From positions 2,501 through 66,500 of the forward strand of contig CM029613.1 of NCBI GenBank assembly GCA_017311315.1: a stretch of 64,000 bases of DNA, given 5' to 3'. The notes under the pieces are model-generated. The model was not told the DNA's origin, searched no databases, and saw only the letters and a program-made list of their open reading frames with translations. Within the stretch, counting starts at the first letter, position 1, and each line of letters starts with the position of its first letter. Positions 34,011 through 45,520 of the stretch are shown here, piece by piece. The position numbers were made by a program, and so were the translations under genes. The stretch comes from Dendrocalamus latiflorus. Taxonomy: Eukaryota > Streptophyta > Magnoliopsida > Poales > Poaceae.

Positions 34011-37000
34011 AAAGCACATTCAACCGAAAGCGTGACTTATAGCTCACCATCTTAGCTTTTTTAGTCGTTCCGGGGTTTCCGAACCAGTGCGGGGATTTTC
34101 ATTTTTAGGAGCCCATTTGGACGAAAGCGTGACCTATAGCTCAAGATATTCAGCTTTTCTAGTCGTTCCAGAGTTAACGTGCCAAGCCGGGGATTTTTAA
34201 TTTTTGGAGCACATATGGCCGAAACAGTGATCTATAACTCACGATTTTTAACTTTTCTAGTCGTTCCCGATTTACCGGAGCAGTCCGGGTATTCTTATAT
34301 TTTGCAACAGATTTGGGCGAAACGTAACCGATAACTCATGATTTTCAGCTTTTCTAGTCGCTGTGGGGTTACCGGAGCATTCCGACAATTTTTGTTTCTT
34401 GGGGCAGATTTGGCCGAAAGCGTAACCTATAGCTCACGATTTTTAGCTTTTCTAGTCGTTTTGGGGTTACCGCAGTAGTCCGGGGATTTTTACTTTTCGG
34501 AGCACATTCGGCTGAAAGCGTGACGTATAGCTTACGATTTCAGCTTTTCTAGTCGTTCTGGGTTTACTTGACGAGTGCGGGGATTTTTATTATTCGGAGC
34601 ACATTTGGCCGAAAGCGTGACCTTCATTTTTTCTAGTCGTTCCAGGATTAACAGGCCAGTCCGGGGATTCTTATTTTTTGGAGCAGATTTGGCCGAAAGA
34701 GTGACCAACAGCTAACGATTATCAACTTTTCTACTCGTTCCAGGGTTACCGGAGCATTCCGGGGATTTCTGTCGCATCACATTTTGCCGAAAGGGTGACC
34801 CATAGCTCAAGATTTTCCGCTTTTCTAGTCGTTCCGGGATTACTGGAGGACCTCAGGGATTTTTTTTCGCATCACATTTGACCGAAAGCGTGACCTATAG
34901 CTCACGATTTTGAGTTTTTATTTTCGTTCTAGGGTTACCGCAGCTATCCAGGTATTTTTATTTTTCGGAGCACATTTGGCTGAATGCGTGACCTAGCTCA
35001 CGATTTCAGCTTTTCTAGTCGTTCCGGGGTTCCCGGACCAATGCGGGGATTTTTATTTTTCGGAGCACATTTCGCCGAAAGCGTGAGCTATAGCTCAGGA
35101 TTTTCTGCTTTTTTAGTCGTTCCGGGATTACCGGGCATTCAGCGGAATTTTATTTTTCGGAGCACATTTGGCCGAAAGAGTGACCTATAGCTCACGATTT
35201 TCAAATTTCCTAGTCGTTCCAGGGTTACCGGGCATTCCGCGGAATTTTATTTTTCGGAGCACATTTGGCCGAAAGCGTGACCTATAGCTCACGATTTTCG
35301 ACTTTCCCAGTCGTTCCAAGGTTACCGGCCATTCCGCGGAATTTTATTTTTCGGAGCACATTTGATCGAAAGAGTGACCTATAGCTCACGATTTTCAACT
35401 TTCCTAGTCGTTCCACAGTTACGGGGCATTCCGTGGAATTTTATTTTTCGGAGCACATTTGGCCGAAAGCGTGACCCATAGCTCACGATTTTCCGCTTTT
35501 CTAGTCGTTCCAGGGTTACCGGGCATTCCGCGGAATTTTATTTTTCGGAGCACATTAGGCCGAAAGAGTGACCTATAGCTCACGATTTTCAACTTTCGTA
35601 GTCGTTCCAGGGTTACCGCGCATTCCGTGGAATTTTTTTTTTTCGGAGCACATCTGGCCGAAAGCGTGACCTATAGCTCACGATTTTCAACTTTACTAGT
35701 CGTTCCAGGGTTTCCGGGCATTACGCGAAATTTTATATTTCGGAGAACATTTGGCCGAAAGAGTGACCTATAGCTCACATTTTCAACTTTCCTAGTCGTT
35801 CCAGGGTTACTGGGCATTCCGCAGAATTTTATTTTTCGGAGCACATTTGGCCGAAAGCGTGACCTATAGCTCACGATTTTCGGCTTTTCTAGTCGTTCCA
35901 GGGTTACCGGGCATTCCGCGGAATTTTATTTTTTGGAGCACATTTGGCAGAAAGAGTGACCTATAGCTCACAGATTTTTCAGCTTTTCTAGTCATTCCGG
36001 AGTCACCAGAGCAGTCTGGGGACTTTTATTTTTCAGAGTACATTTGCCTGAAAGCATGACCAATAGCTAACGATTTTTAACTTTTCTAATCGTTTCGGTG
36101 TTACCAGAGGATTCCGCAGAATTTTGTCGCATCACATTTGGCCGAAAGGGAGACCCATAGCTCAGGATTTTCTGCTTTTCTAGTCATTCCGGGGTTACTG
36201 CAGGACTTCGGGGATTTTTTCGCATCACATTTGGCCGAAAGCGTGACCTATAGCTCACGATTTTCAGCTTTTTCTCGTCGTTCAATGGTTACCGGAGCAG
36301 TCGGCGGAATTTTGTTTCTCGGAGCAGATTTGGCCGAAAGCGTGACCTATACCTCACGATTTTGTGCTTTTCTAGTTGTTCTGGGGTTACCGTAACAGTC
36401 TGGGGATTTTTACATTTCGGAGGACATTCGGCTGAAAGCGCGACATATAGCTCACGATTTCAGCTTTTCTAGTCGTTTTGGGGTTACTTGACAAGTGCGT
36501 GGATTTTTATTTTTCGGAGTACATTTGGCCGAAAGCGTGACCTAGAGCTAACGATTTTTCGCTTTTCTAGTCGTTTTGGGGTTACGACAGCTGTCCAGGT
36601 ATTTTTGTTTTAAGGAGCAAATTTGGACGAAAGCGTGATCTATAACTCACGATTTCAGCTTTTCTAGTCGTTCCAGGGTTACTGCAGGACTCCGGGGATT
36701 TTTTTCGCGTCACATTTGGCCGAAATCGTGACCTATAGCTCACGATTTTCAGCTTTTCTAGTCGTTCAGCGGTTACCGGAGCAATCGGGGGAATTTTGTC
36801 TCTCGGAGCAGATTTGGCCGAAAGCGTGACCTATAGCTCGCGATGTTCAGCTTTTCTAGTCATTTCGGGGTTATCGGGGCTGTCCGGGGATTTTTATTTC
36901 TCAAAGCACATTTGGCCGAAAGCATGACCTATATCTCACGATTTTCAGCTTTTCTAGTCGTTCCGGGGTTGCCGGACCTGTACAGGGATTTTTATTTTTC

Positions 37001-37520
37001 AGAGCACATTTGACCGAAAGCGTGACTTATAACTCACCATTTTAGCTTTTCTAGTCGTTCCGGGGTTTCCGGACCAGTGCGGGGATTTTTATTTTTAGGA
37101 GCACATTTGGACGAAAGCGGACCTATGGCTAAAGATATTCGGCCTTTCTAGTCGTTCCAGAGTTACTATGCCAAGCCGGGATTTTTAATTTTTGGAGCAC
37201 ATCTGGCCGAAAGAGTGATCTATAACTCACGATTTTATGCTTTTCTAGTCGTTCCCGGGTTACCAGGGCAGTCCGGGTATTTTTATATTTTGCAACAGAT
37301 TTGGCCGAAAACGTGACCTATAACTCGCGATTTTCAGCTTTTCTAGTCGTTGTAGGGTTACCGGAGCATTCCGACAATTTTTGTTTCTCGGGGCAGATTT
37401 GGCCGAAAGCGTGACCTATAGCTCACAATTTTGAGCTTTTCTAGTCGTTTTGGGGTTACCGCAGCAGTCCGGGGATTTTTACTTTTCGGAGCACATTCGG
37501 CTGAAAGCATGACGTATAGC
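33471..37520 (+). repeat. 4,050-bp tandem duplication, unit 1
   Basis: Satellite segment of about 42 monomers, repeated immediately downstream with almost no change. The left edge is the string tcccgatttcagc at 33471. It contains a run of the short gcattccgcggaattttattt monomers (~35110-35960), a subtype that alternates gaaagcg and gaaagag. The left 540 bp overlap part Z of the previous higher-order unit. Confidence 0.92.
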
Positions 37521-40500
37521 TCCCGATTTCAGCTTTTCTAGTCGTCCCGGAGATACCAGAGCAGTCCGGAGAGTTTTATTTTTCGGAGCACATTTGGCCG
37601 AAAGCGTGAATTATAACTCACGATTTTGAGCTTTTCTAGTCTTTTTGGGGTTACGACAGCTATCCAGGTATTTTTATTTTAAGGAGCAAATTTGGACGAA
37701 AGCGTGATCTATAGCTCACGATTTCAGCTTTTCTAGTACTTCCGGGGTTACTGGAGGACTTCGGGGATTTTTTTCGCGTCTCATTTGGCCAAAAGCGTGA
37801 CCTATAGCTCACGATTTTCAGCTTTTCTAGTCGTACAATGGTTACCGGAGCTGTCGGGGGAATTTTATTTCTCGGAGCAGATTTGGCCGAAAGCGTGACC
37901 TATAGCTCACGATTTTTAGCTTTTCTACTCGTTTCGGGGCTGTCCGGGGATTTTTATTTCTTAGAGCACATTTGGCCGAAAGCATGACCTATATCTCACG
38001 ATTTTCAGCTTTTCTAGTCGTTCCGGGGTTACCGGACCTGTCCAGGGATTTTTATTTTTCAAAGCACATTCAACCGAAAGCGTGACTTATAGCTCACCAT
38101 CTTAGCTTTTTTAGTCGTTCCGGGGTTTCCGAACCAGTGCGGGGATTTTCATTTTTAGGAGCCCATTTGGACGAAAGCGTGACCTATAGCTCAAGATATT
38201 CAGCTTTTCTAGTCGTTCCAGAGTTAACGTGCCAAGCCGGGGATTTTTAATTTTTGGAGCACATATGGCCGAAACAGTGATCTATAACTCACGATTTTTA
38301 ACTTTTCTAGTCGTTCCCGATTTACCGGAGCAGTCCGGGTATTCTTATATTTTGCAACAGATTTGGGCGAAACGTAACCGATAACTCATGATTTTCAGCT
38401 TTTCTAGTCGCTGTGGGGTTACCGGAGCATTCCGACAATTTTTGTTTCTTGGGGCAGATTTGGCCGAAAGCGTAACCTATAGCTCACGATTTTTAGCTTT
38501 TCTAGTCGTTTTGGGGTTACCGCGGTAGTCCGGGGATTTTTACTTTTCGGAGCACATTCGGCTGAAAGCGTGACGTATAGCTTACGATTTCAGCTTTTCT
38601 AGTCGTTCTGGGTTTACTTGACGAGTGCGGGGATTTTTATTATTCGGAGCACATTTGGCCGAAAGCGTGACCTTCATTTTTTCTAGTCGTTCCAGGATTA
38701 ACAGGCCAGTCCGGGGATTCTTATTTTTTGGAGCAGATTTGGCCGAAAGAGTGACCAACAGCTAACGATTATCAACTTTTCTACTCGTTCCAGGGTTACC
38801 GGAGCATTCCGGGGATTTCTGTCGCATCACATTTTGCCGAAAGGGTGACCCATAGCTCAAGATTTTCCGCTTTTCTAGTCGTTCCGGGATTACTGGAGGA
38901 CCTCAGGGATTTTTTTTCGCATCACATTTGACCGAAAGCGTGACCTATAGCTCACGATTTTGAGTTTTTATTTTCGTTCTAGGGTTACCGCAGCTATCCA
39001 GGTATTTTTATTTTTCGGAGCACATTTGGCTGAATGCGTGACCTAGCTCACGATTTCAGCTTTTCTAGTCGTTCCGGGGTTCCCGGACCAATGCGGGGAT
39101 TTTTATTTTTCGGAGCACATTTCGCCGAAAGCGTGAGCTATAGCTCAGGATTTTCTGCTTTTTTAGTCGTTCCGGGATTACCGGGCATTCAGCGGAATTT
39201 TATTTTTCGGAGCACATTTGGCCGAAAGAGTGACCTATAGCTCACGATTTTCAACTTTCCTAGTCGTTCCAGGGTTACCGGGCATTCCGCGGAATTTTAT
39301 TTTTCGGAGCACATTTGGCCGAAAGCGTGACCTATAGCTCACGATTTTCGACTTTCCCAGTCGTTCCAAGGTTACCGGCCATTCCGCGGAATTTTATTTT
39401 TCGGAGCACATTTGATCGAAAGAGTGACCTATAGCTCACGATTTTCAACTTTCCTAGTCGTTCCACAGTTACGGGGCATTCCGTGGAATTTTATTTTTCG
39501 GAGCACATTTGGCCGAAAGCGTGACCCATAGCTCACGATTTTCCGCTTTTCTAGTCGTTCCAGGGTTACCGGGCATTCCGCGGAATTTTATTTTTCGGAG
39601 CACATTAGGCCGAAAGAGTGACCTATAGCTCACGATTTTCAACTTTCGTAGTCGTTCCAGGGTTACCGCGCATTCCGTGGAATTTTTTTTTTCGGAGCAC
39701 ATCTGGCCGAAAGCGTGACCTATAGCTCACGATTTTCAACTTTACTAGTCGTTCCAGGGTTTCCGGGCATTACGCGAAATTTTATATTTCGGAGAACATT
39801 TGGCCGAAAGAGTGACCTATAGCTCACATTTTCAACTTTCCTAGTCGTTCCAGGGTTACTGGGCATTCCGCAGAATTTTATTTTTCGGAGCACATTTGGC
39901 CGAAAGCGTGACCTATAGCTCACGATTTTCAGCTTTTCTAGTCGTTCCAGGGTTACCGGGCATTCCGCGGAATTTTATTTTTTGGAGCACATTTGGCAGA
40001 AAGAGTGACCTATAGCTCACAGATTTTTCAGCTTTTCTAGTCGTTCCGGAGTCACCAGAGCAGTCTGGGGACTTTTATTTTTCAGAGTACATTTGCCTGA
40101 AAGCATGACCAATAGCTAACGATTTTTAACTTTTCTAATCGTTTCGGTGTTACCAGAGGATTCCGCAGAATTTTGTCGCATCACATTTGGCCGAAAGGGA
40201 GACCCATAGCTCAGGATTTTCTGCTTTTCTAGTCATTCCGGGGTTACTGCAGGACTTCGGGGATTTTTTCGCATCACATTTGGCCGAAAGCGTGACCTAT
40301 AGCTCACGATTTTCAGCTTTTTCTCGTCGTTCAATGGTTACCGGAGCAGTCGGCGGAATTTTGTTTCTCGGAGCAGATTTGGCCGAAAGCGTGACCTATA
40401 CCTCACGATTTCGTGCTTTTCTAGTTGTTCTGGGGTTACCGTAACAGTCTGGGGATTTTTACATTTCGGAGGACATTCGGCTGAAAGCGCGACATATAGC

Positions 40501-41570
40501 TCACGATTTCAGCTTTTCTAGTCGTTTTGGGGTTACTTGACAAGTGCGTGGATTTTTATTTTTCGGAGTACATTTGGCCGAAAGCGTGACCTAGAGCTAA
40601 CGATTTTTCGCTTTTCTAGTCGTTTTGGGGTTACGACAGCTGTCCAGGTATTTTTGTTTTAAGGAGCAAATTTGGACGAAAGCGTGATCTATAACTCACG
40701 ATTTCAGCTTTTCTAGTCGTTCCAGGGTTACTGCAGGACTCCGGGGATTTTTTTCGCGTCACATTTGGCCGAAATCGTGACCTATAGCTCACGATTTTCA
40801 GCTTTTCTAGTCGTTCAGCGGTTACCGGAGCAATCGGGGGAATTTTGTCTCTCGGAGCAGATTTGGCCGAAAGCGTGACCTATAGCTCACGATGTTCAGC
40901 TTTTCTAGTCATTTCGGGGTTATCGGGGCTGTCCGGGGATTTTTATTTCTCAAAGCACATTTGGCCGAAAGCATGACCTATATCTCACGATTTTCAGCTT
41001 TTCTAGTCGTTCCGGGGTTGCCGGACCTGTACAGAGATTTTTATTTTTCAGAGCACATTTGACCGAAAGCGTGACTTATAACTCACCATTTTAGCTTTTC
41101 TAGTCGTTCCGGGGTTTCCGGACCAGTGCGGGGATTTTTATTTTTAGGAGCACATTTGGACGAAAGCGTGACCTATGGCTAAAGATATTCGGCCTTTCTA
41201 GTCGTTCCAGAGTTACTATGCCAAGCCGGGATTTTTAATTTTTGGAGCACATCTGGCCGAAAGAGTGATCTATAACTCACGATTTTATGCTTTTCTAGTC
41301 GTTCCCGGGTTACCAGAGCAGTCCGGGTATTTTTATATTTTGCAACAGATTTGGCCGAAAACGTGACCTATAACTCGCGATTTTCAGCTTTTCTAGTCGT
41401 TGTAGGGTTACCGGAGCATTCCGACAATTTTTGTTTCTCGGGGCAGATTTGGCCAAAAGCGTGACCTATAGCTCACAATTTTGAGCTTTTCTAGTCGTTT
41501 TGGGGTTACCGCAGCAGTCCGGGGATTTTTACTTTTCGGAGCACATTCGGCTGAAAGCATGACGTATAGC
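37521..41570 (+). repeat. 4,050-bp tandem duplication, unit 2
   Basis: It begins with the same tcccgatttcagc at 37521 and matches unit 1 base for base at an offset of 4,050, apart from scattered single changes. Examples are cgcagtagtc to cgcggtagtc (~38521), tcaaatttcc to tcaactttcc (~39250), and one base less in the T-run at ~39682. The flanking sequence diverges after gacgtatagc at 41570. Confidence 0.92.
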
Positions 41571-44500
41571 TCACGATTTCAACTTTTCTAGTCGTTCTAG
41601 GTTTACTTGACGAGTGCGGGGATTTTTTTTTTTATTCAGAGCACATTTGGCCGAAAGCGTGACCTTCAGTTTTTCTAGTCGTTCCAGGATTGACGGGCCA
41701 GTCCGGGGATTCTTATTGTTTGGAGTAGATTTGGCCGAAAGAGTGACCCACAGCTAACGATCATCAACTTTTCTAGTCGTTCCAGGGTTACCAGAGCATT
41801 CCGGGGATTTCTGTCGCATCACATTTTGCCGAAAGGGTGACCCATAGCTCAAGATTTTCCGCTTTTCTAGTCGTTCCGGGGTTACTGGAGGACTTCGGGG
41901 AATTTTTTTCACATCACATTTGACCGAAAGCGTGACCTATAGCTCATGATTTTGAGTTTTTCTAGTCGTTCTGAGGTTACCGCAGCTGTAGCATTCTGTC
42001 GATTTCTTTGGCTTCACATTTTGCCGAGAGGGTGACCCATAGCTCATGATTTTCCTCTTTTCTAGTCGTTCCGGGGTCACTACAGGACTCCGGGGTTTTT
42101 TTTTCGCATCACATTTGGTCAAAAGCGTAAACTACAGCTCAAGATTTCAGCTTTTCTAGTCATTCCGAGGATACCGGACCAGTGTGGGGTTTTTTATTTT
42201 TCGGAGCACATTCGGCCGAAAGCGTGACCTATAGCTCATCATTTTAGCTTTTCTAATCATTCCTAGGTTTCTGCAACAGTGCGGGGATTTTTATTTTTCG
42301 GAGCACATTTAGCCAAAAGTGTGACCTATAGCTCACGATTTTCAGCTTTTCTTGTCATTCCAGGATTACCGAGCCAGTCCACGGAATTTTATTTTTCGGA
42401 GCACATTTGGCCGAACGAGTGATCTATAGCTCACGATTTTCAACTTTTCTAGTCGTTCCAGGGTTACCGAAGCATTCCAAGGATTTTTGTTTCTCGGAGC
42501 AAATTTGGCCAAAAGTGTGACCTATAGCTCACGATTTCGGCTTTTCTAGTCGTTCCGTGGTTACCGGAGCAGTCCGGGGATTTTTATTTTTCGGAGCACA
42601 TTTGCCCGAAAGCGTGACCAATAGCTAACGATATTTAACTTTTCTAATCATTGCGGAGTTACCGGAGGATTCCACGGATTTTTGTCGCATCACATTTGGC
42701 CGAAACAGAGACCAATAGCTCAAGCTTTTCCGCTTTTCTAGTCGCTCCGGGGTTACAAGAGGACTCTGAGTATTCTTTTCGCATCACATTTGGCCGAAAG
42801 CGTGACCTATAGCTCACGATTTTCAGCTTTTCTAGTCGTTCCAGGGTTAACGGGCCAGTCCGGGGATTCTTATTTTTCGGAGCGGGTGAGTGACCAGTAG
42901 CTAACGATTATCAACTTTTCTAGTCATTCCAGGGTTACCGGAGAATTTCGAGGATTTCTGTCGCATCACATTTTGCCGAAAGGGTGACCCATAGCTCAAG
43001 ATTTTCCACTTTTCTAGTCGTTCGGGGGTTACTGGAGGACTCCGGGCATTTTTTTCGCATCACATTTGACCAAAAGCGTGACGTATAGCTCACGATTTCA
43101 ACTTTTCTAGTCGTTGCAGGGTTACCGGAGCAGTCCGGGGACTTTTATTTTTTGGAGCACATTTGCCTGAAAGCGTGACCAATAGCTAATGATTTTTAAC
43201 TTTTCAAATCGTTCTGCTGTTACCAGAAGATACCGCAGATTTTTGTCGCATCATATTTGGCTGAAAGGGAAACCCATAGCTCAAGATTTTCCGCTTTTCT
43301 TGTCGTTCTGGGGTTACTGAAGAGTACGGGGATTTTTTTCGCATCACATTTGGCCAAAAGCGTGAACTATAGCTCACGATTTTCAGCTTTCCTTGTCGTT
43401 CAACGGTTACCGGAGTAGTCAGTGGAATTTTGTTTCTCGAAGCAGATTTGGCCGAAAGCGTAACCTACAGCTGACGATATTGAGCTTCTCTAGTCGTTAC
43501 CTCAGCAGTCCGGGGATTTTTACTTTTCAGAGCACATTCGGCTGAAAACATGATGTATAGCTCACGATTCTAACTTTTCTAGTCGTTCTGGGTTACTCGT
43601 CGAGTGCGGGGATTTTTATTTTTCAGAGCACATTTGGCCGAAAGCGTGACCTATAGCTCACGATTTTCGGCTTTTCTAGTCGTTCCAGGGTTACCGGTCC
43701 AGTCCGAGAATTTTTATTTTTCAGAGCAGATTTGGCCGAGAGAGTGACCAATAGCTAATGATTTTAGCTTTTCAAGTCGTTCCTGGGTTTCTGGACCAGT
43801 GCGGGGATTTTTATTTTTCGGAGCACATTTGACTGAAAGCATGACCTATAGCTCACGATTTTCAGCTTTTCTAGACATTCCAGTGTTACCGGGCCAGTCC
43901 GCGAAATTCTATTTTTCGGAGTACATTTGGCCGAAAGAGTGATCTATAGCTCACGATTTTCAACTTTTCTAGTCATCCCAGGGTTATTCGGGCATTCCGG
44001 GGATTATTGTTTCTCGAAGCAAATTTGGCCAAAAGCGTGACCTATAGCTCTCGATTTCAGCTTTTCTAGTCGTTCGGGGGTTACCGGGGCAGTCCAGGGA
44101 CTTTTATTTTTCGGAGCACATTTGCCCGAAAGCGTGACCAATAGCTAACGATTTTTAACTTTTCTAATCGTTACGGAATTACCAGAGGATTCCACGGATT
44201 TTTGTCGCATCACATTGGCCAAAAGGGAGACCCATGGCTCAAGATTTTCTGCTTTTCTAGTCGTTCCGGGGTTGCTGGAGGACTTCGGGGATTTCTTTTT
44301 TCGCATCACATTTGACCGAAACGTGACCTATAGCTCACGATTTTGAGCTTTTCTAGTCGTTCTGGGGTTACTGCAGCAATTCGGTAATTTTTACTTTTCG
44401 GAGCACACTCGGCTGAAGCGTCACGTATAGCTCACGATTTCAGATTTTCTAGTCGTTCTGGGTTACTCGATGAGGGCGGGAATTTTTATTTTTATGAGCA

Positions 44501-45520
44501 CATTTTGCCGAAAGCGTGACCTATAGCTCACGATTTTCAGCTTTTCTAATCGTTTCAGGTTTAACTGGCCAGTCCGGGTATTCTTATTTTTTGAAGCAGA
44601 TTTGGCCGAGAGAGTGACCAACAGCTAATCATTTTAGCTTTTCTAGTCGATCCTGGGTTTCTGGACCAGTGCTGGGATTTTTATTTTACGGAGCACATTT
44701 GGCTGAAAGCGCTTTAATTGACATTCCAGGTTTACCGGGCCAGTCCGCGAAATTTTTTTTTTCGGAGCACATTTGGCCGAAAGAGAGATCTATAGCTCAC
44801 GATTTTCAACTTTTCTAGTCATTCCAGGGTTATCGGAGCATTCCGGGGATTATTGTTTCTCGGAGCAAATTTGCCAATAGCGTGACCTATAGCTCACGAT
44901 TTCAGCTTTTTCTAGTTGTTCCGTGGTTACCGGAGCAGTCCGGAGATTTTTATTTTTCGAAGCACATTTGCCCGAAACCGTGGCCAATAGCTAACGATAT
45001 TTAATTTTTCTAATCGTTCTGGTGTTACCGGAGGATTCCGCGGATTTTTGTTGCACCACATTTGGCCGAAAGGGAGACCCATAGCTCAAGATTTTCCGCT
45101 TTTCTAGTCGTTCCGGGATTACTGGAGGACCTCAGGGATTTTTTTTCGCATCACATTTGACCGACAGCATGACCTATAGCTCACGATTTTCTGCTTTCTT
45201 TGTCGTTACCGGGCCAGTCCGGGGATTTTTAATTTTCGGAGCACATTTGCCGAAAGTGTACCTATAGCTCACAATTTTCAGCTCTTCCAGTCGTTCTAGG
45301 GTTACCAGGCCCCGGAAATTTTTAATTTTCGGAGCACATTTGCCGAAAGCGTACCTATAAGTCAAGATTTTCCGCTTTTCTAGGCGTTCCGGGGTTACTG
45401 GGGACTCCGGAGATTTTTTTCGCATCACATTTGGCCGAAACCGTGACCTCACGATTTTCAGCTTTTCTAGTCATTCAACAGTTACCGGAGGAGTCGGCGG
45501 AATTTTGTTTCTCAGAGCAG
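41571..45520 (+). repeat. Partial third copy of the ~5.8-kb unit, joined at 41987
   Basis: From 41571 to ~41987 the satellite matches ~34550-34960. At about 41987 it switches to sequence matching 24190 onward (offset 17,791 at the cttcacattttgcc string) and follows part X and the beginning of part Y to 45520. It keeps the marker monomer missing from copy 2 (present here at ~44055-44150). Confidence 0.8.

Noticed and set aside
34984..35190. Identical 68-codon frames at 34984 and 39034, which could look like a duplicated gene
   Set aside because: They are the same satellite segment copied by the 4,050-bp duplication, not independent conservation of a protein.
35671..35874. Short open frames on both strands in the satellite encoding recurring peptides (for example RSRFRPNVLRKIKF)
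   Set aside because: They occur because monomers of 96-99 bp sometimes stay in frame for two or three repeats. The same peptides reappear wherever the monomer type recurs, in both orientations, with no codon bias or start context.
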